The translations under genes and the position numbers were made by a program. From the NCBI GenBank assembly GCA_949288095.1, contig CASEIX010000003.1, positions 1 through 45,922 of the forward strand: a stretch of DNA of 45,922 nt. The letters are read 5' to 3'. This stretch comes from an uncultured Eubacteriales bacterium. GTDB taxonomy: Bacteria; Bacillota; Clostridia; TANB77; CAG-508. Below the pieces are notes generated by a model that was not told the origin of the DNA, made no database searches, and was given only the letters and a program-made list of their open reading frames with translations. Shown one piece after another: positions 18,191 through 28,505 of this stretch. The first letter of the stretch is position 1, and every line of letters begins with the position of its first letter.

Positions 18191-18910
18191 TTATTGAATA
18201 TCCTCTACTTTATATCCAATTCCCCATATCACTTTTAAATATTTAGGGTCTTTTGGATTAATTTCGATTTTCTCTCTGATATGTCTAATATGAACCGCTA
18301 TAATATTTTCTGCTCCATAACTTTCTTCATTCCATACATTTTCATAAATCTGCTCTATGGAATATACCTTTCCTTTATTTTTTAATAAAAATCTTAATAT
18401 GTTATATTCTGTCGCTGTTAGCTTGATGTCTTTTCCATCTACCATCACTTTTTTTGTTTCATCATTCATCTCTAAAGTACCTGTTTTTAATAATGTTTCT
18501 TTTTGATGTTCATTTTTTATACTCGTATCATTTGCATGACTAAAATCCACATATCTTCTAATATTGGATTTTACTCTTGCAATTAATTCCAATGGATTAA
18601 ATGGTTTTGTCACATAATCATCTGCTCCTGTATTTAATCCTGATATTTTATCATAATCTTCTGATTTTGCTGATAACATAATGACAGGAATTGTTTTATC
18701 TTTTCTAATTTCTTGCAATGTTTCAATTCCATCCTTATTTGGCATCATGATATCTAAAATAATTAAATGAATTTCATTTTCTTTTAATTTTTCTAAAGCC
18801 TCTTCTCCATCATAGGCTTTTATAATGTTATACCCTTCTTGTGATAAGTAAATTTCTATGGCATTTACAATTTCTTTATCATCATCTACTACTAATATAT
18901 TGTACATCAT
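18191..18910 (-). CDS. OmpR/PhoB-family response regulator
   Basis: 239 residues. Receiver domain at 1-120 with the acidic pair DDD at 9-11, phospho-acceptor Asp53 (IILDIMMPNKDG) and the conserved Lys in DDYVTKPFNPLEL. A winged-helix DNA-binding domain occupies about 140-237 (LTATEYNILRFLLKNKGKVYS, VHIRHIREKIE). GAAAGG precedes tandem ATGs at 18910 and 18907; either may be used. First gene of a two-gene operon with the sensor kinase. Targets unknown. Confidence 0.92.
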   Translation of the reverse strand: MMYNILVVDDDKEIVNAIEIYLSQEGYNIIKAYDGEEALEKLKENEIHLIILDIMMPNKDGIETLQEIRKDKTIPVIMLSAKSEDYDKISGLNTGADDYVTKPFNPLELIARVKSNIRRYVDFSHANDTSIKNEHQKETLLKTGTLEMNDETKKVMVDGKDIKLTATEYNILRFLLKNKGKVYSIEQIYENVWNEESYGAENIIAVHIRHIREKIEINPKDPKYLKVIWGIGYKVEDIQ

Positions 18911-19090
18911 TTTTTCCTTTCTTGAACTTTAATAACATCTTGTAAAAATTGATAAAGTTCATTTCATATTATTTAAAAATTCATATTTGTTTCTATTTCC
19001 TAGCATATATACTATACCATATTTTTATTAATAATAAATAGAGGATTTATTAATTTTTTATTAAGTATTTATCACATTTCTATACAAAAA

Positions 19091-19262
19091 GACAAATCTC
19101 GCTTCGCGAGAACTTTTCTCTACTTTTCTAATTTAACTACATGTATTTAAGTTCTCGAAGAAGCGTAAAGATTTGTCGACGCGAAAAATTGCATAGCAAT
19201 TTTTCTGTGCAACTTTGTCTTTTTTGTTGAATTGAAAAACCAATTTTTCAATTCAACAAAAA
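19091..19262. repeat. Three consecutive hairpins in the 18911-19277 gap
   Basis: First, GACAAATCT...CGAGAAC arms at 19091-19113 and 19151-19177. Second, AAAAATTGC / GCAATTTTT at 19184-19204. Third, a perfect 16-bp stem at 19224-19239 / 19244-19259, extended by GTCTTT / AAAGAC on its flanks. No gene is visible in the gap. The third hairpin lies just after the stop of the downstream-reading ATPase gene and probably ends its transcript; the others are unexplained. Confidence 0.6.
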
Positions 19263-19277
19263 AAGACAGCTAGTTCT

Positions 19278-20483
19278 CTAACTATCTTCTTCTAACAACC
19301 AATCTATTACATTTTTATGGATAATTCCATCTTGTGAAAAATCAAATTTATCCATTGTTAAAACATACTTTGGGTAATTATCTTCTATTCCTTTATATGC
19401 ACCAAATTCTCTATCTATTACTTTATCATCTGCTAATATATATGCAACTTGAACATATATTTTTTCTTTAAATCTTGTAGCTATAAAATCTATTTCTGCT
19501 TTTTCCAAATTACCTACTTTTACATCATATCCACGTGATACCAATTCATTATACACAATATTTTCTAGATATGCCCCTAATTGTGGTCTCTTGCCTACAT
19601 TCATTACTTGCCCTATACCTAAATCTGTTAAATAATATTTATACTTACCTGTTAAAATTCTTTTTCCTCTAACATCATATCTATCAGCCTTATTGATCAG
19701 CATTGCTTTTGTCATATATTCTAGATAATTATATAATGTTGCCTTTGAAACTTCTCTATTATCATTATTAACAAAATAATTTGATAAGCTTTCTGCTGAA
19801 AAATTTTGAGATGGTGTCGTAACGATATATTCTACTATTCTATTAAATAAATCTAAATCTTTTATATTGAATCTTTCTATAATATCTTTAACAATAATAG
19901 AATTATAAATATCTGATAAATAGGTTTTTATTTGCATTTCATCTGTTAGCATAAATCTTTGTGGCAAGCCTCCCCATGTGATGTAATCATTAAATGCTTC
20001 TTCTAAATCATTTTTATCTGTTATGTTTTTTAACTGGCATACTTCTTTAAAAGTAAATGGATATATTTTAAAACTCACATACCTACCAGCCAAATGTGTA
20101 GCCAATTCACCAGATAACAAATCATTATTAGATCCTGTTATAAAAATTGACACGTTCTTTGATGCTTTAAAAGAGTTGATTGCTTTTTCCCAACCTTTAA
20201 CATTTTGAATTTCATCAAATAATAAATAATACTTTTCCTTATTTACCATCTTTTCTGTAATAAATTCATGTAAGTCAATATCTGTTTTTATAAAGGCATA
20301 ATCTTCATATTCAAAATTTATATATATAATTTGAGATTCTTGTATTCCCTTTTCCTTTAATTCATCAATTATCTGCATTAATGTAACAGATTTTCCACAT
20401 CTTCTAATCCCCATGATAACCTTAATTAAATCTTGATCATAAAATGGTCGTATCTTTGATAGATACTTCTCACGAATAATCAT
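19278..20483 (-). CDS. AAA ATPase with DUF4143 C-terminal domain
   Basis: 401 residues. The AAA_14 domain has Walker A GIRRCGKSVTLMQI at about 26-39 and Walker B YYLLFDEIQNVKGWE near residue 95. The sensor-like stretch IFITGSNNDLLSGEL follows. The C-terminal half is a DUF4143 domain with the nuclease-like stretch LENIVYNELVSRGYDVKVG...EIDFIA. This is a common accessory family of unknown biological role, often strain-variable and isolated, as here. It has its own AT-rich upstream region and hairpins on both sides. A GAGGG site precedes ATG 20483. Confidence 0.85.
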   Translation of the reverse strand: MIIREKYLSKIRPFYDQDLIKVIMGIRRCGKSVTLMQIIDELKEKGIQESQIIYINFEYEDYAFIKTDIDLHEFITEKMVNKEKYYLLFDEIQNVKGWEKAINSFKASKNVSIFITGSNNDLLSGELATHLAGRYVSFKIYPFTFKEVCQLKNITDKNDLEEAFNDYITWGGLPQRFMLTDEMQIKTYLSDIYNSIIVKDIIERFNIKDLDLFNRIVEYIVTTPSQNFSAESLSNYFVNNDNREVSKATLYNYLEYMTKAMLINKADRYDVRGKRILTGKYKYYLTDLGIGQVMNVGKRPQLGAYLENIVYNELVSRGYDVKVGNLEKAEIDFIATRFKEKIYVQVAYILADDKVIDREFGAYKGIEDNYPKYVLTMDKFDFSQDGIIHKNVIDWLLEEDS

Positions 20484-20550
20484 AGCTATCCCTCTTTTCT
20501 TATTTCATTATACAACTATTTTAGATGTTTGTCAATATTTTTGTACAGTC

Positions 20551-20587
20551 TACTGAACAAAATTCTATTTTTTACACTTTTTGTTCA
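20551..20587. other. CTGAACAAAA inverted repeat upstream of the ATPase gene
   Basis: CTGAACAAAA and TTTTGTTCAG flank about 17 bases. It lies about 70 bases before the ATPase start in the gap 20484-20786. It could be an operator or a hairpin; no other gene is visible in the gap. Confidence 0.35.
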
Positions 20588-20639
20588 GCTATCACATTTG
20601 AATATTCTAATTCTATTTTGTACATTTTTTCTAAAAATA

Positions 20640-20786
20640 ATGAAAATTTTTGTAAAATTTAGCTTATAACAAAAATATAAAATATATTTTATTTTCTATA
20701 CTTTTTAATGGCAAATAAAAAGAAAAAGGAAAAATGAGTCCGTCCCCAAAATCCCTTTTCGTCCGTCCCCAATTTTCCTTTTTCTT
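20640..20786. repeat. Half-copy of the palindromic element plus GTCCCC hairpin
   Basis: From 20640 the sequence resembles one arm of the large palindrome at 33854-34337 (AAAATTTAGCTTATA, then an AT-rich stretch, then AAGGAAAAATGAGTCCGTCC). It ends with two GTCCGTCCCC/CCGTCCCC units inside a stem, AGAAAAAGGAAAA with TTTTCCTTTTTCT. On the minus strand the stem follows the P-ATPase stop and is followed by T-rich sequence, so it can serve as that gene's terminator. Confidence 0.7.
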
Positions 20787-23516
20787 TTACTCATCTTTAA
20801 AGCTATTAATCTTAAACAATTTAAACAATTCCACAATAATTAATGGTGAAATCACTAAACCAATTAATTCTAAGATATTTTGTGTTGGTAATACTGGTAT
20901 ACTAAAGATGCCTCTTAAAGCAGGTACTGCCAAGATAATTCCCATTAGTAATGCTGAAGCAAGTATTGCCCAAATTAATTTACTATTATTAAATACTTTT
21001 GTTTTAAAGATAGATTTTTTGTTATTTCTTACATTAAATACATGTACCAATTCTGAGAAAGCAAGTGTCACAAATGCCATGGTTTGACCTACTTCTATTT
21101 TTGATTCGTCTAATGTTAATCCATCAATTGGTTCTGTTGTTGTTGCAAGTCCTATCATAAATGCTCCAAGTGTTAATAATCCTATCATTACACCTTGATA
21201 TACAATTCTCCATGTCATTCCTTTTGTAAATACACCTTTTCCTGGTTTATTTGGTTTTCTATTCATAATGTCTGCATTGGCTGGATCAAATGCCAATGCT
21301 AATGCTGGTAATGAGTCTGTTACTAAGTTTATCCATAAAATATGAATTGGTAATAAAATTTCTAAGTGAGCAATATCCGTTATTCCAAACCAACTAGCAA
21401 ATAGTGGTGTTAATAATGTTGCTAAAAATAATACAACAACTTCTCCTATATTACTTGATAATAAGAATTGAATAACTTTTAAGATATTGTCATAAATTCT
21501 TCTACCTTCTTCTACTGCTGATACAATCGTTGCAAAGTTATCATCTGTTAAAATAACATCTGCTGCTTCTTTAGCAACATCTGTTCCGACAATTCCCATG
21601 GCACAACCAATATCTGATGTTTTTAATGCAGGACTGTCATTGACACCATCACCTGTCATGGCCACGATTTCCCCATTTTTTTGCCATGCTTTTACAATTC
21701 TTACTTTATGCTCTGGAGAAACTCTGGCATATACAGAATAGTGTCTTACATGTTTTTGTAGGTCTTCATCAGACATTTTTTCTAATTCTGCACCAGTAAT
21801 CGCTTCATCTTCATTTTCTAATATTCCTAGTTTTTTTGCAATAGCTGTTGCTGTAATCTTATGATCTCCTGTAATCATAACGGTTTTAATTCCTGCTGTC
21901 TTACATTTTTCTACCGCTTTTTTGGCTTCTTCTCTTGGTGGGTCTATCATTCCAACCATACCAACAAAGATTAAATCACTTTCTATATTTTCCAACTCCG
22001 CTTGTGTTGGTTCGTGATCAAATTCTTTGTATGCACATGCTAAAACTCTTAAAGCTTCTTTTGCCATTTCTTCATTTTTTTGTCTAACAGTGACTGCATA
22101 ATTATCTAAATCATTTTTTATTTCATTATTATATAAATATCCTTTACAAATTTTTAATAATTCATCTACTCCACCTTTGGTATAAGCAATATAGCTTTGA
22201 TTTACTTTATTAACAGTTGTCATTAACTTTCTGTCTGAATCAAATGGTACTTCTGCAATACGTATCATTCTATCATAAATAGATGGGTCAAAATTCAATT
22301 TGAAGGCCATATCTACTAACGCTGTTTCTGTTGGGTCTCCTGTTAGAGTTCCATCTTTGGCAATTTTTGTATCATTACATAACATATTCGCATATACCAA
22401 TGTAGTCATATCATCTGATACATTTTTGCTATCAATTTCTTCTAAATCTTTTATCTCACCATTTAAGAAAACTTTTTCTACTGTCATTTTGTTTTGTGTT
22501 AATGTTCCTGTTTTATCTGAACAAATAACGGTTGCACTTCCTAATGTTTCAACTGCTGGTAATTTTTTCACAATTGCATTTTTCTTAACCATTTTTTGCA
22601 CACCAATAGCTAAAACGATAGTTGATACGGCTACCAATCCTTCTGGGATTGCTGCTACTGCTAATGATACAGCTGTCATGAACATATGAATTGGTTCTTT
22701 TTGTTGGAATAATCCTATGATAAAGATAACGATACAAATGGCAATAGCTGTAATTCCTAATGTTTTTCCTAGTTTATTTAATTTTTGTTGTAAAGGTGTA
22801 ATTTGTTCTTCTGTTTCATTAATCATTTCTGCAATTTTTCCCACTTCTGTTGTCATTCCTGTTTCTACAACAATTCCTTTTCCTCTACCATAAGTTACTA
22901 AACTAGATGAGAATAGCATATTGGTTCTATCACCAATTCCTACATCTTCTCCATCGATTTTTTCTGTTGTTTTATCAACTGGTACAGATTCTCCTGTTAA
23001 TGATGATTCTTGTGTTTTTAAGTTAACTGCTTCTATAATTCTTAAATCTGCTGGGATATAGTCTCCTGTATCTAATACTACAATATCTCCTGGTATTAAT
23101 TCCTTTGCTGGAACAACAGTTACATTTCCATCTCTGATAACTTTAGATGCGTGGTCTGTTAATTTTTGCAAAGCTTCCAATGATTTTTCGGCTTTTGATT
23201 CTTGTGTAACACCAATTACAGCATTTAAGATAACAACAATTAAGATAATAATGGTATCTGTAATACCTTCTCCTTCTGCAACGCCTACAACTCCTGATAC
23301 AATGGCAGCAATAATTAAAATGATAATAGAAAAATCTTTAAATTGGTCTACAAATCTCATGAATAAAGATTTTTTCTTCTTTTCTTTTAATTGATTGAAT
23401 CCATATGTTTCTCTTCTTTTTGTTACTTCTTCTGCTGATAAACCTGTCTCTTGATTTGTTTCTAATTCTTTTTCTACGTCCTTTACTTCTTTGTTAAACC
23501 AGTTTTTACTTTCCAA
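20787..23516 (-). CDS. Calcium-translocating P-type ATPase (SERCA/PMCA type)
   Basis: Membrane pump that uses ATP to export cations, most likely Ca2+. 909 residues. An N-terminal cation-ATPase domain opens the protein; TGES (about 174) is in the actuator domain, PEGL (about 291) in the transmembrane ion-binding helix, and the phosphorylated Asp of SDKTGTLTQ is at about 334. MITGDHKITA and TGDGVNDSPALK are the hinge motifs. About ten hydrophobic helices. The start is a TTG at 23516, 7 bases after GGAGG; the longer frame to 23585 has no ribosome site. Monocistronic. Confidence 0.92.
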   Translation of the reverse strand: MESKNWFNKEVKDVEKELETNQETGLSAEEVTKRRETYGFNQLKEKKKKSLFMRFVDQFKDFSIIILIIAAIVSGVVGVAEGEGITDTIIILIVVILNAVIGVTQESKAEKSLEALQKLTDHASKVIRDGNVTVVPAKELIPGDIVVLDTGDYIPADLRIIEAVNLKTQESSLTGESVPVDKTTEKIDGEDVGIGDRTNMLFSSSLVTYGRGKGIVVETGMTTEVGKIAEMINETEEQITPLQQKLNKLGKTLGITAIAICIVIFIIGLFQQKEPIHMFMTAVSLAVAAIPEGLVAVSTIVLAIGVQKMVKKNAIVKKLPAVETLGSATVICSDKTGTLTQNKMTVEKVFLNGEIKDLEEIDSKNVSDDMTTLVYANMLCNDTKIAKDGTLTGDPTETALVDMAFKLNFDPSIYDRMIRIAEVPFDSDRKLMTTVNKVNQSYIAYTKGGVDELLKICKGYLYNNEIKNDLDNYAVTVRQKNEEMAKEALRVLACAYKEFDHEPTQAELENIESDLIFVGMVGMIDPPREEAKKAVEKCKTAGIKTVMITGDHKITATAIAKKLGILENEDEAITGAELEKMSDEDLQKHVRHYSVYARVSPEHKVRIVKAWQKNGEIVAMTGDGVNDSPALKTSDIGCAMGIVGTDVAKEAADVILTDDNFATIVSAVEEGRRIYDNILKVIQFLLSSNIGEVVVLFLATLLTPLFASWFGITDIAHLEILLPIHILWINLVTDSLPALALAFDPANADIMNRKPNKPGKGVFTKGMTWRIVYQGVMIGLLTLGAFMIGLATTTEPIDGLTLDESKIEVGQTMAFVTLAFSELVHVFNVRNNKKSIFKTKVFNNSKLIWAILASALLMGIILAVPALRGIFSIPVLPTQNILELIGLVISPLIIVELFKLFKINSFKDE

Positions 23517-23603
23517 TTTGCTTCCTCCTTTAATTTTTTCGCATATTTTCACTTTTATTTTATCCAAACCATGAAAATATATCAATATTTTTCAACAAAA
23601 AAA

Positions 23604-23641
23604 AAGACTTTTAAAAAGATTTTATCCTTTTAAAAGTCTTG
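23604..23641 (-). terminator. Terminator downstream of tRNA-Glu
   Basis: AAGACTTTTAAAA pairs with TTTTAAAAGTCTT around about ten bases. On the minus strand it is followed by a run of about nine T. It lies about 85 bases after the tRNA. Confidence 0.8.
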
Positions 23642-23724
23642 CTTACTTATTTAAAAGCTTACTAACCAGATAATAATTATCGCGACTGTTGATTAGTAAT
23701 TAAAAGCTACTCCCTTTTAATATA

Positions 23725-23799
23725 TGGTGACCCCTACGGGAATCGAACCCATGATTCCACCTTGAGAGGGTGGCGTCTTAACCGCTTGACCAAGGGGCC
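23725..23799 (-). tRNA. tRNA-Glu (anticodon CTC)
   Basis: Read on the minus strand, the acceptor GGCCCCT pairs with AGGGGTC and a CCA is encoded. The D-loop is GGTCAAGCGGTTAAGAC. The anticodon stem CCACC/GGTGG has loop CTCTCAA, so positions 34-36 are CTC, reading GAG. The T-arm is GGGTTCGATTCCC. 75 bases including CCA. Single tRNA, not in a cluster. Confidence 0.95.
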
Positions 23800-23816
23800 A
23801 TAAATTTCATTTAATA

Positions 23817-23845
23817 TTTATATCATTTTTTTTTGGTTTCGTCAA
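23817..23845 (-). promoter_or_regulatory. Promoter of tRNA-Glu
   Basis: On the minus strand TTGACG (23845-23840), a 17-base spacer and TATAAA (23822-23817), 18 bases before the tRNA 5' end. Confidence 0.7.
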
Positions 23846-23861
23846 CCACTAATGATGAAAT

Positions 23862-23890
23862 TTTACAAATCTTCATAATTATGTTATAAT
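23862..23890 (+). promoter_or_regulatory. Promoter of the hypothetical gene at 23982
   Basis: TTTACA (23862-23867), a 17-base spacer and a perfect TATAAT (23885-23890). The ~85-base leader holds a small TCGGT / ACCGA hairpin. Confidence 0.65.
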
Positions 23891-23981
23891 TATATAGATT
23901 ATGTAAATTGTTGTATACCATAAAAGTTCATCGGTAATACCTTATTAAAAACCGAAATTAATTCTATAAGGAGAAATAAAA

Positions 23982-24431
23982 ATGAATTCAAATAAAAAAT
24001 CAAGAAGAGAAAAAACCGTAGCACAAGAATATTTTGAAGGAGAAGAAATTAAAAGAACTATTTTACCAGAAGTCCAAGAAATGGTAAAAAAGATTCCAGA
24101 AGAAACATATCAACAACTTCTTGATATGTTTGATAATGATATACTATCTTTGCATTCTACAGTACAAGATTTTTATAAATCTGATATCAGGGATATAGAT
24201 CTCATAGCTGCTATGTTAACCTATAGTAAATATGACTTAACTTTTCAAGAACAATTTATGTTGGGTACATTAATTGGTTTTAATATGCCTCCTGAAGCTG
24301 TAAAAGAAGCGTTGATTTTTATGGGACTACCTTCAAAAAGAGTTGATGAATTAACAATAGCATTTTCTGAGTTAAAATATGGTAGGAGACCAACACCACA
24401 AAAAGATTCTCCCGAACATTCTCGTGATTAA
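23982..24431 (+). CDS. Hypothetical protein
   Basis: 149 residues, soluble, mostly helical in appearance, with a basic N-terminus (NKKSRREK) and a hydrophilic C-terminal tail. I recognise no family. The central part (about 70-130) has two helix-like blocks, DLTFQEQFMLGTLIGF and PPEAVKEALIFMGLPSKRVD, which could form a small helical bundle. It has its own promoter, an AAGGAG site before ATG and a strong terminator, so it is an independent transcription unit opposite obgE. Confidence 0.7.
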   Translation: MNSNKKSRREKTVAQEYFEGEEIKRTILPEVQEMVKKIPEETYQQLLDMFDNDILSLHSTVQDFYKSDIRDIDLIAAMLTYSKYDLTFQEQFMLGTLIGFNMPPEAVKEALIFMGLPSKRVDELTIAFSELKYGRRPTPQKDSPEHSRD

Positions 24432-24453
24432 TAAAAAATACAAATATTATGTA

Positions 24454-24488
24454 AAAAAGGTATGAGAAAAATGTCATACCTTTTTATA
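24454..24488. terminator. Bidirectional terminator
   Basis: AAAAAGGTATGA pairs perfectly with TCATACCTTTTT (24454-24485) around an 8-base loop, with T and A tracts on the two sides. It lies between the hypothetical gene and the convergent obgE. Confidence 0.88.
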
Positions 24489-24508
24489 TTTTTTTCAATT
24501 AAGCACTT

Positions 24509-25781
<1,273 letters not shown>

Positions 25782-25807
25782 AGTTCCTCCTTTTAATTTA
25801 CATTATA

Positions 25808-26893
25808 TCATTCTCCATAATTTTGCCCTATATTCTTATTACCATTTTCTTGATAATATCTTGCTTTTAATTCTTTTACTCTTTTTCCAAAATGCGTTGA
25901 TTCTGGTCTAAAATTGACCGCCCAATTTTCATTAATTTCTCCTAAATATACCAATCCTTCATTTCTAGAATAATTTCTTGCACTAGATAATAATTCTAAC
26001 ACGCTTCTTATTTCTTCTGGGTTTTGTTCATTCACTATATCAGACAGTCTCTTAGGTAATTCAAAACATACTGGTACTTCTCCTGGGTTTCCACCTTCCA
26101 AAAATTCCACATCATCTTCATTTTGTGTTGAATAAATATTACCTTGATATAAGTATATTCCTGTGTCTTTCGTTTTTACTACTTTATCTAAATGTCGGAT
26201 TCTCAAAATTTCTCCAGTTTGAAGATTAATACCATTATAGTCCTCATAAATTTTTCTATCCATTACATATTGACCTTCTTTGTATAAATACGGATTTGCC
26301 TTTCTTTGATCATATTCTCTTTGCATTGCATCAATATACTCTTGTGCTTTTAAACTTTCCATATATAATGATCGTCTTTCATTTAGTTGCTTCTGTTTAT
26401 ATCTTGCATTTGACTCTCTTCTTTCTTGTTCTTTTTGTGCTATAATCATTGGATCAATTTGTTGTTTTATGTAATTTTCCACACCATGACTATATCTTGT
26501 TATTTCATACCCATTTTCCGTACTATCTACAATCCCCAAATATTGACATCCTTCACTTTCTGTCCTTTCTTGAATTTCATACTGATGTGCTACAGCTTTT
26601 AATACATCATAACTTGGAAGTTGTCTTTCATTTAGCTCAAATGCAATATCTCTTACTTCATCGAACATAAATGTATCATCTACTCTTAATTTGCTTACTT
26701 TTGCTAACATAAGTTTTGTTCTTTCACTATTTCTATATTGTATATTCTTAACTGCTTTTACTCTCAATATCTTAATCAAATATCCTCTATCTATACTTTC
26801 ATAATCATATTCTCCTATTCTATCTTCTTGGTTATTTTCCCAAGTTTTCTCTTGTTTCTTTGGTTCTTTTTTATTTCTTTTGAATAATCCCAT
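25808..26893 (-). CDS. Hypothetical protein between trpS and obgE
   Basis: 361 residues, soluble and charged; no family recognised. The basic N-terminus MGLFKRNKKEPKKQEK is followed by a helical region (about 30-105). A long Glu/Gln/Arg-rich helix (IIAQKEQERRESNARYKQKQ, about 150-200) suggests a coiled coil. The C-terminal part (about 200-350) is richer in beta-type sequence. It starts 15 bases before the trpS stop region and ends 26 bases before obgE, so the three are probably one transcript. An in-house partner in translation or ribosome assembly is possible, but only from context. Confidence 0.7.
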   Translation of the reverse strand: MGLFKRNKKEPKKQEKTWENNQEDRIGEYDYESIDRGYLIKILRVKAVKNIQYRNSERTKLMLAKVSKLRVDDTFMFDEVRDIAFELNERQLPSYDVLKAVAHQYEIQERTESEGCQYLGIVDSTENGYEITRYSHGVENYIKQQIDPMIIAQKEQERRESNARYKQKQLNERRSLYMESLKAQEYIDAMQREYDQRKANPYLYKEGQYVMDRKIYEDYNGINLQTGEILRIRHLDKVVKTKDTGIYLYQGNIYSTQNEDDVEFLEGGNPGEVPVCFELPKRLSDIVNEQNPEEIRSVLELLSSARNYSRNEGLVYLGEINENWAVNFRPESTHFGKRVKELKARYYQENGNKNIGQNYGE

Positions 26894-26907
26894 AATACTT
26901 CCCTTTT

Positions 26908-27918
26908 TTATTTTTCAAAATAATCTAATTTCATTGCTTTCTTTACCTTTTTCATTGTCTCTTGTGCTGTTTTTCTTGCTTTTTCTGTTCCTTCTTTTAA
27001 GATTTTATCCACTAGTTCTGGATGTTCTTCATAATATTTTCTTTTTTCTCTTATTGGTTTTAAATATTCACTAATATTGTTTGCTAGTTGTTTTTTACAA
27101 GCAACACATCCTCTTTTTCCTGCTTTACATTCTGCACATACGGTATCGATTTCTTCTTTGCTAGAAAATAGTTTATGATAATATGCTACCATACATATAT
27201 CAGGATTTCCTAAATCGTCTTTTTTTATTCTATTGGGATCTGTTACTGCACTCATGACTTTTTTCGTAATTTCCTCTTCTGAATCTGATAAATAGATAGC
27301 ATTTCCAAGAGATTTTCCCATTTTTTCGTTACCATCTAACCCCTTAATTCTTTTTCCTTCTGATAAGACAATTTTAGGTTCTGTTAATACTTCTCCATAA
27401 ATACTATTAAATTTTCTAACAATTTCTCTACATTGTTCAATTAATGGCTCTTGGTCTTCACCAGTAGGAACCAATTCTCCTTCAAAAGTTGTAATATCCG
27501 CTGCTTGACTTACTGGATAACCTAAAAATCCATAGGTAACACTTTCTCCAAATAATTCTTTTTTTTGTGCAATTTCTGTTTTTACCGTTGGATTTCTTTG
27601 AAGTCTTGCAATTGTTACTAAATTTGAATAATATACTGTTAATTCTGCTGTTTCTGGTATCATGGATTGAATATATATGGTTGTTTTTTCTGGATCAATC
27701 CCACATGATAAATAATCCATAGCCAATTCTCTTACATTTTTTCTTACTTTTTCTGGATGATTAAAATTGTCTGTTAATGCTTGCACATCTGCAATTAATA
27801 TATAGATATCATAATCTCCACTATTTTGCATTTCTACTCTCTTTTTTAATGAACCAAAATAATGTCCTATATGTAATTTTCCTGTTGGTCTATCTCCTGT
27901 TAATACTCTTTTTTTCAT
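26908..27918 (-). CDS. trpS: Tryptophanyl-tRNA synthetase with four-cysteine motif
   Basis: Charges tRNA-Trp. 336 residues, class I synthetase. HIGH is in PTGKLHIGHYFGS at about 10-22, and the KMSKS equivalent is EKMGKSLGN at about 205. A cysteine pattern follows: Cys in DICMVAYY, then CAEC, then GCVAC. Four of these fit C-x21-C-x6-C-x2-C, almost the C-x22-C-x6-C-x2-C pattern known from the [4Fe-4S] TrpRS of Thermotoga maritima. Start ATG 27918 follows AGGTGG; the longer frame to 27957 has no site. Heads a trpS-hypothetical-obgE unit. Confidence 0.94.
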   Translation of the reverse strand: MKKRVLTGDRPTGKLHIGHYFGSLKKRVEMQNSGDYDIYILIADVQALTDNFNHPEKVRKNVRELAMDYLSCGIDPEKTTIYIQSMIPETAELTVYYSNLVTIARLQRNPTVKTEIAQKKELFGESVTYGFLGYPVSQAADITTFEGELVPTGEDQEPLIEQCREIVRKFNSIYGEVLTEPKIVLSEGKRIKGLDGNEKMGKSLGNAIYLSDSEEEITKKVMSAVTDPNRIKKDDLGNPDICMVAYYHKLFSSKEEIDTVCAECKAGKRGCVACKKQLANNISEYLKPIREKRKYYEEHPELVDKILKEGTEKARKTAQETMKKVKKAMKLDYFEK

Positions 27919-28110
27919 AACTCTTTTCCACCTTTTCCTTCTCGTTTTCAATATCAATATTATACTAGATTATATGCAATTTTTCAAGTAATTTCCATTT
28001 ACAATTATAGATACGCTTTTTTAATCAAATTTTCTTTACTTCTTTATTCTTTTTTTATATACTTTAATAGTAATTTATATAAAAATATATAAAAAAAGGG
28101 GGACTTATTG

Positions 28111-28464
28111 ATGAAAAATGTTACTTTAGGTATTATTCATACAATTTATGGATTTATTTGTTCTTTTTTATTTTTAATTCAAACAGAAAAAATTATTTTA
28201 TGGAGTTTTGTTGTGGATCATTCCTACACAGATGATTTTCAAACTGCTTGGGAAATTATTTTAACAATCCTATTACCTATTTCTGTTGTATTAATTATTC
28301 TTAATAATAAAAGAGAAGATAAGTCGAAAAAATATTCTGCCATTTATACTATCTTATGTATTTTCGAATTAATTAACATAATAGGAATTATCGCCTTGAA
28401 TTCTTTAAATATTTTTTGCTTTTTATTTATTATACTTGGGTTAATTTTGATATTTAAAAAATAA
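28111..28464 (+). CDS. Small four-helix membrane protein
   Basis: 117 residues with about four hydrophobic segments (6-25, 45-68, 78-97, 98-115) and few charged residues apart from a KREDKSKK loop. No family recognised. A strong GGGGG ribosome site precedes ATG 28111. It stands alone between trpS (divergent) and rimO (convergent) and is followed by a hairpin. Confidence 0.65.
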   Translation: MKNVTLGIIHTIYGFICSFLFLIQTEKIILWSFVVDHSYTDDFQTAWEIILTILLPISVVLIILNNKREDKSKKYSAIYTILCIFELINIIGIIALNSLNIFCFLFIILGLILIFKK

Positions 28465-28482
28465 AGAATCCCATATAAAATG

Positions 28483-28505
28483 GCCAAGAGACTACTTCTC
28501 TTGGC
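28483..28505. terminator. Hairpin between convergent genes
   Basis: GCCAAGAGA pairs perfectly with TCTCTTGGC around CTACT. It lies between the small membrane protein and the rimO stop, with only weak T runs on either side. Confidence 0.6.
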
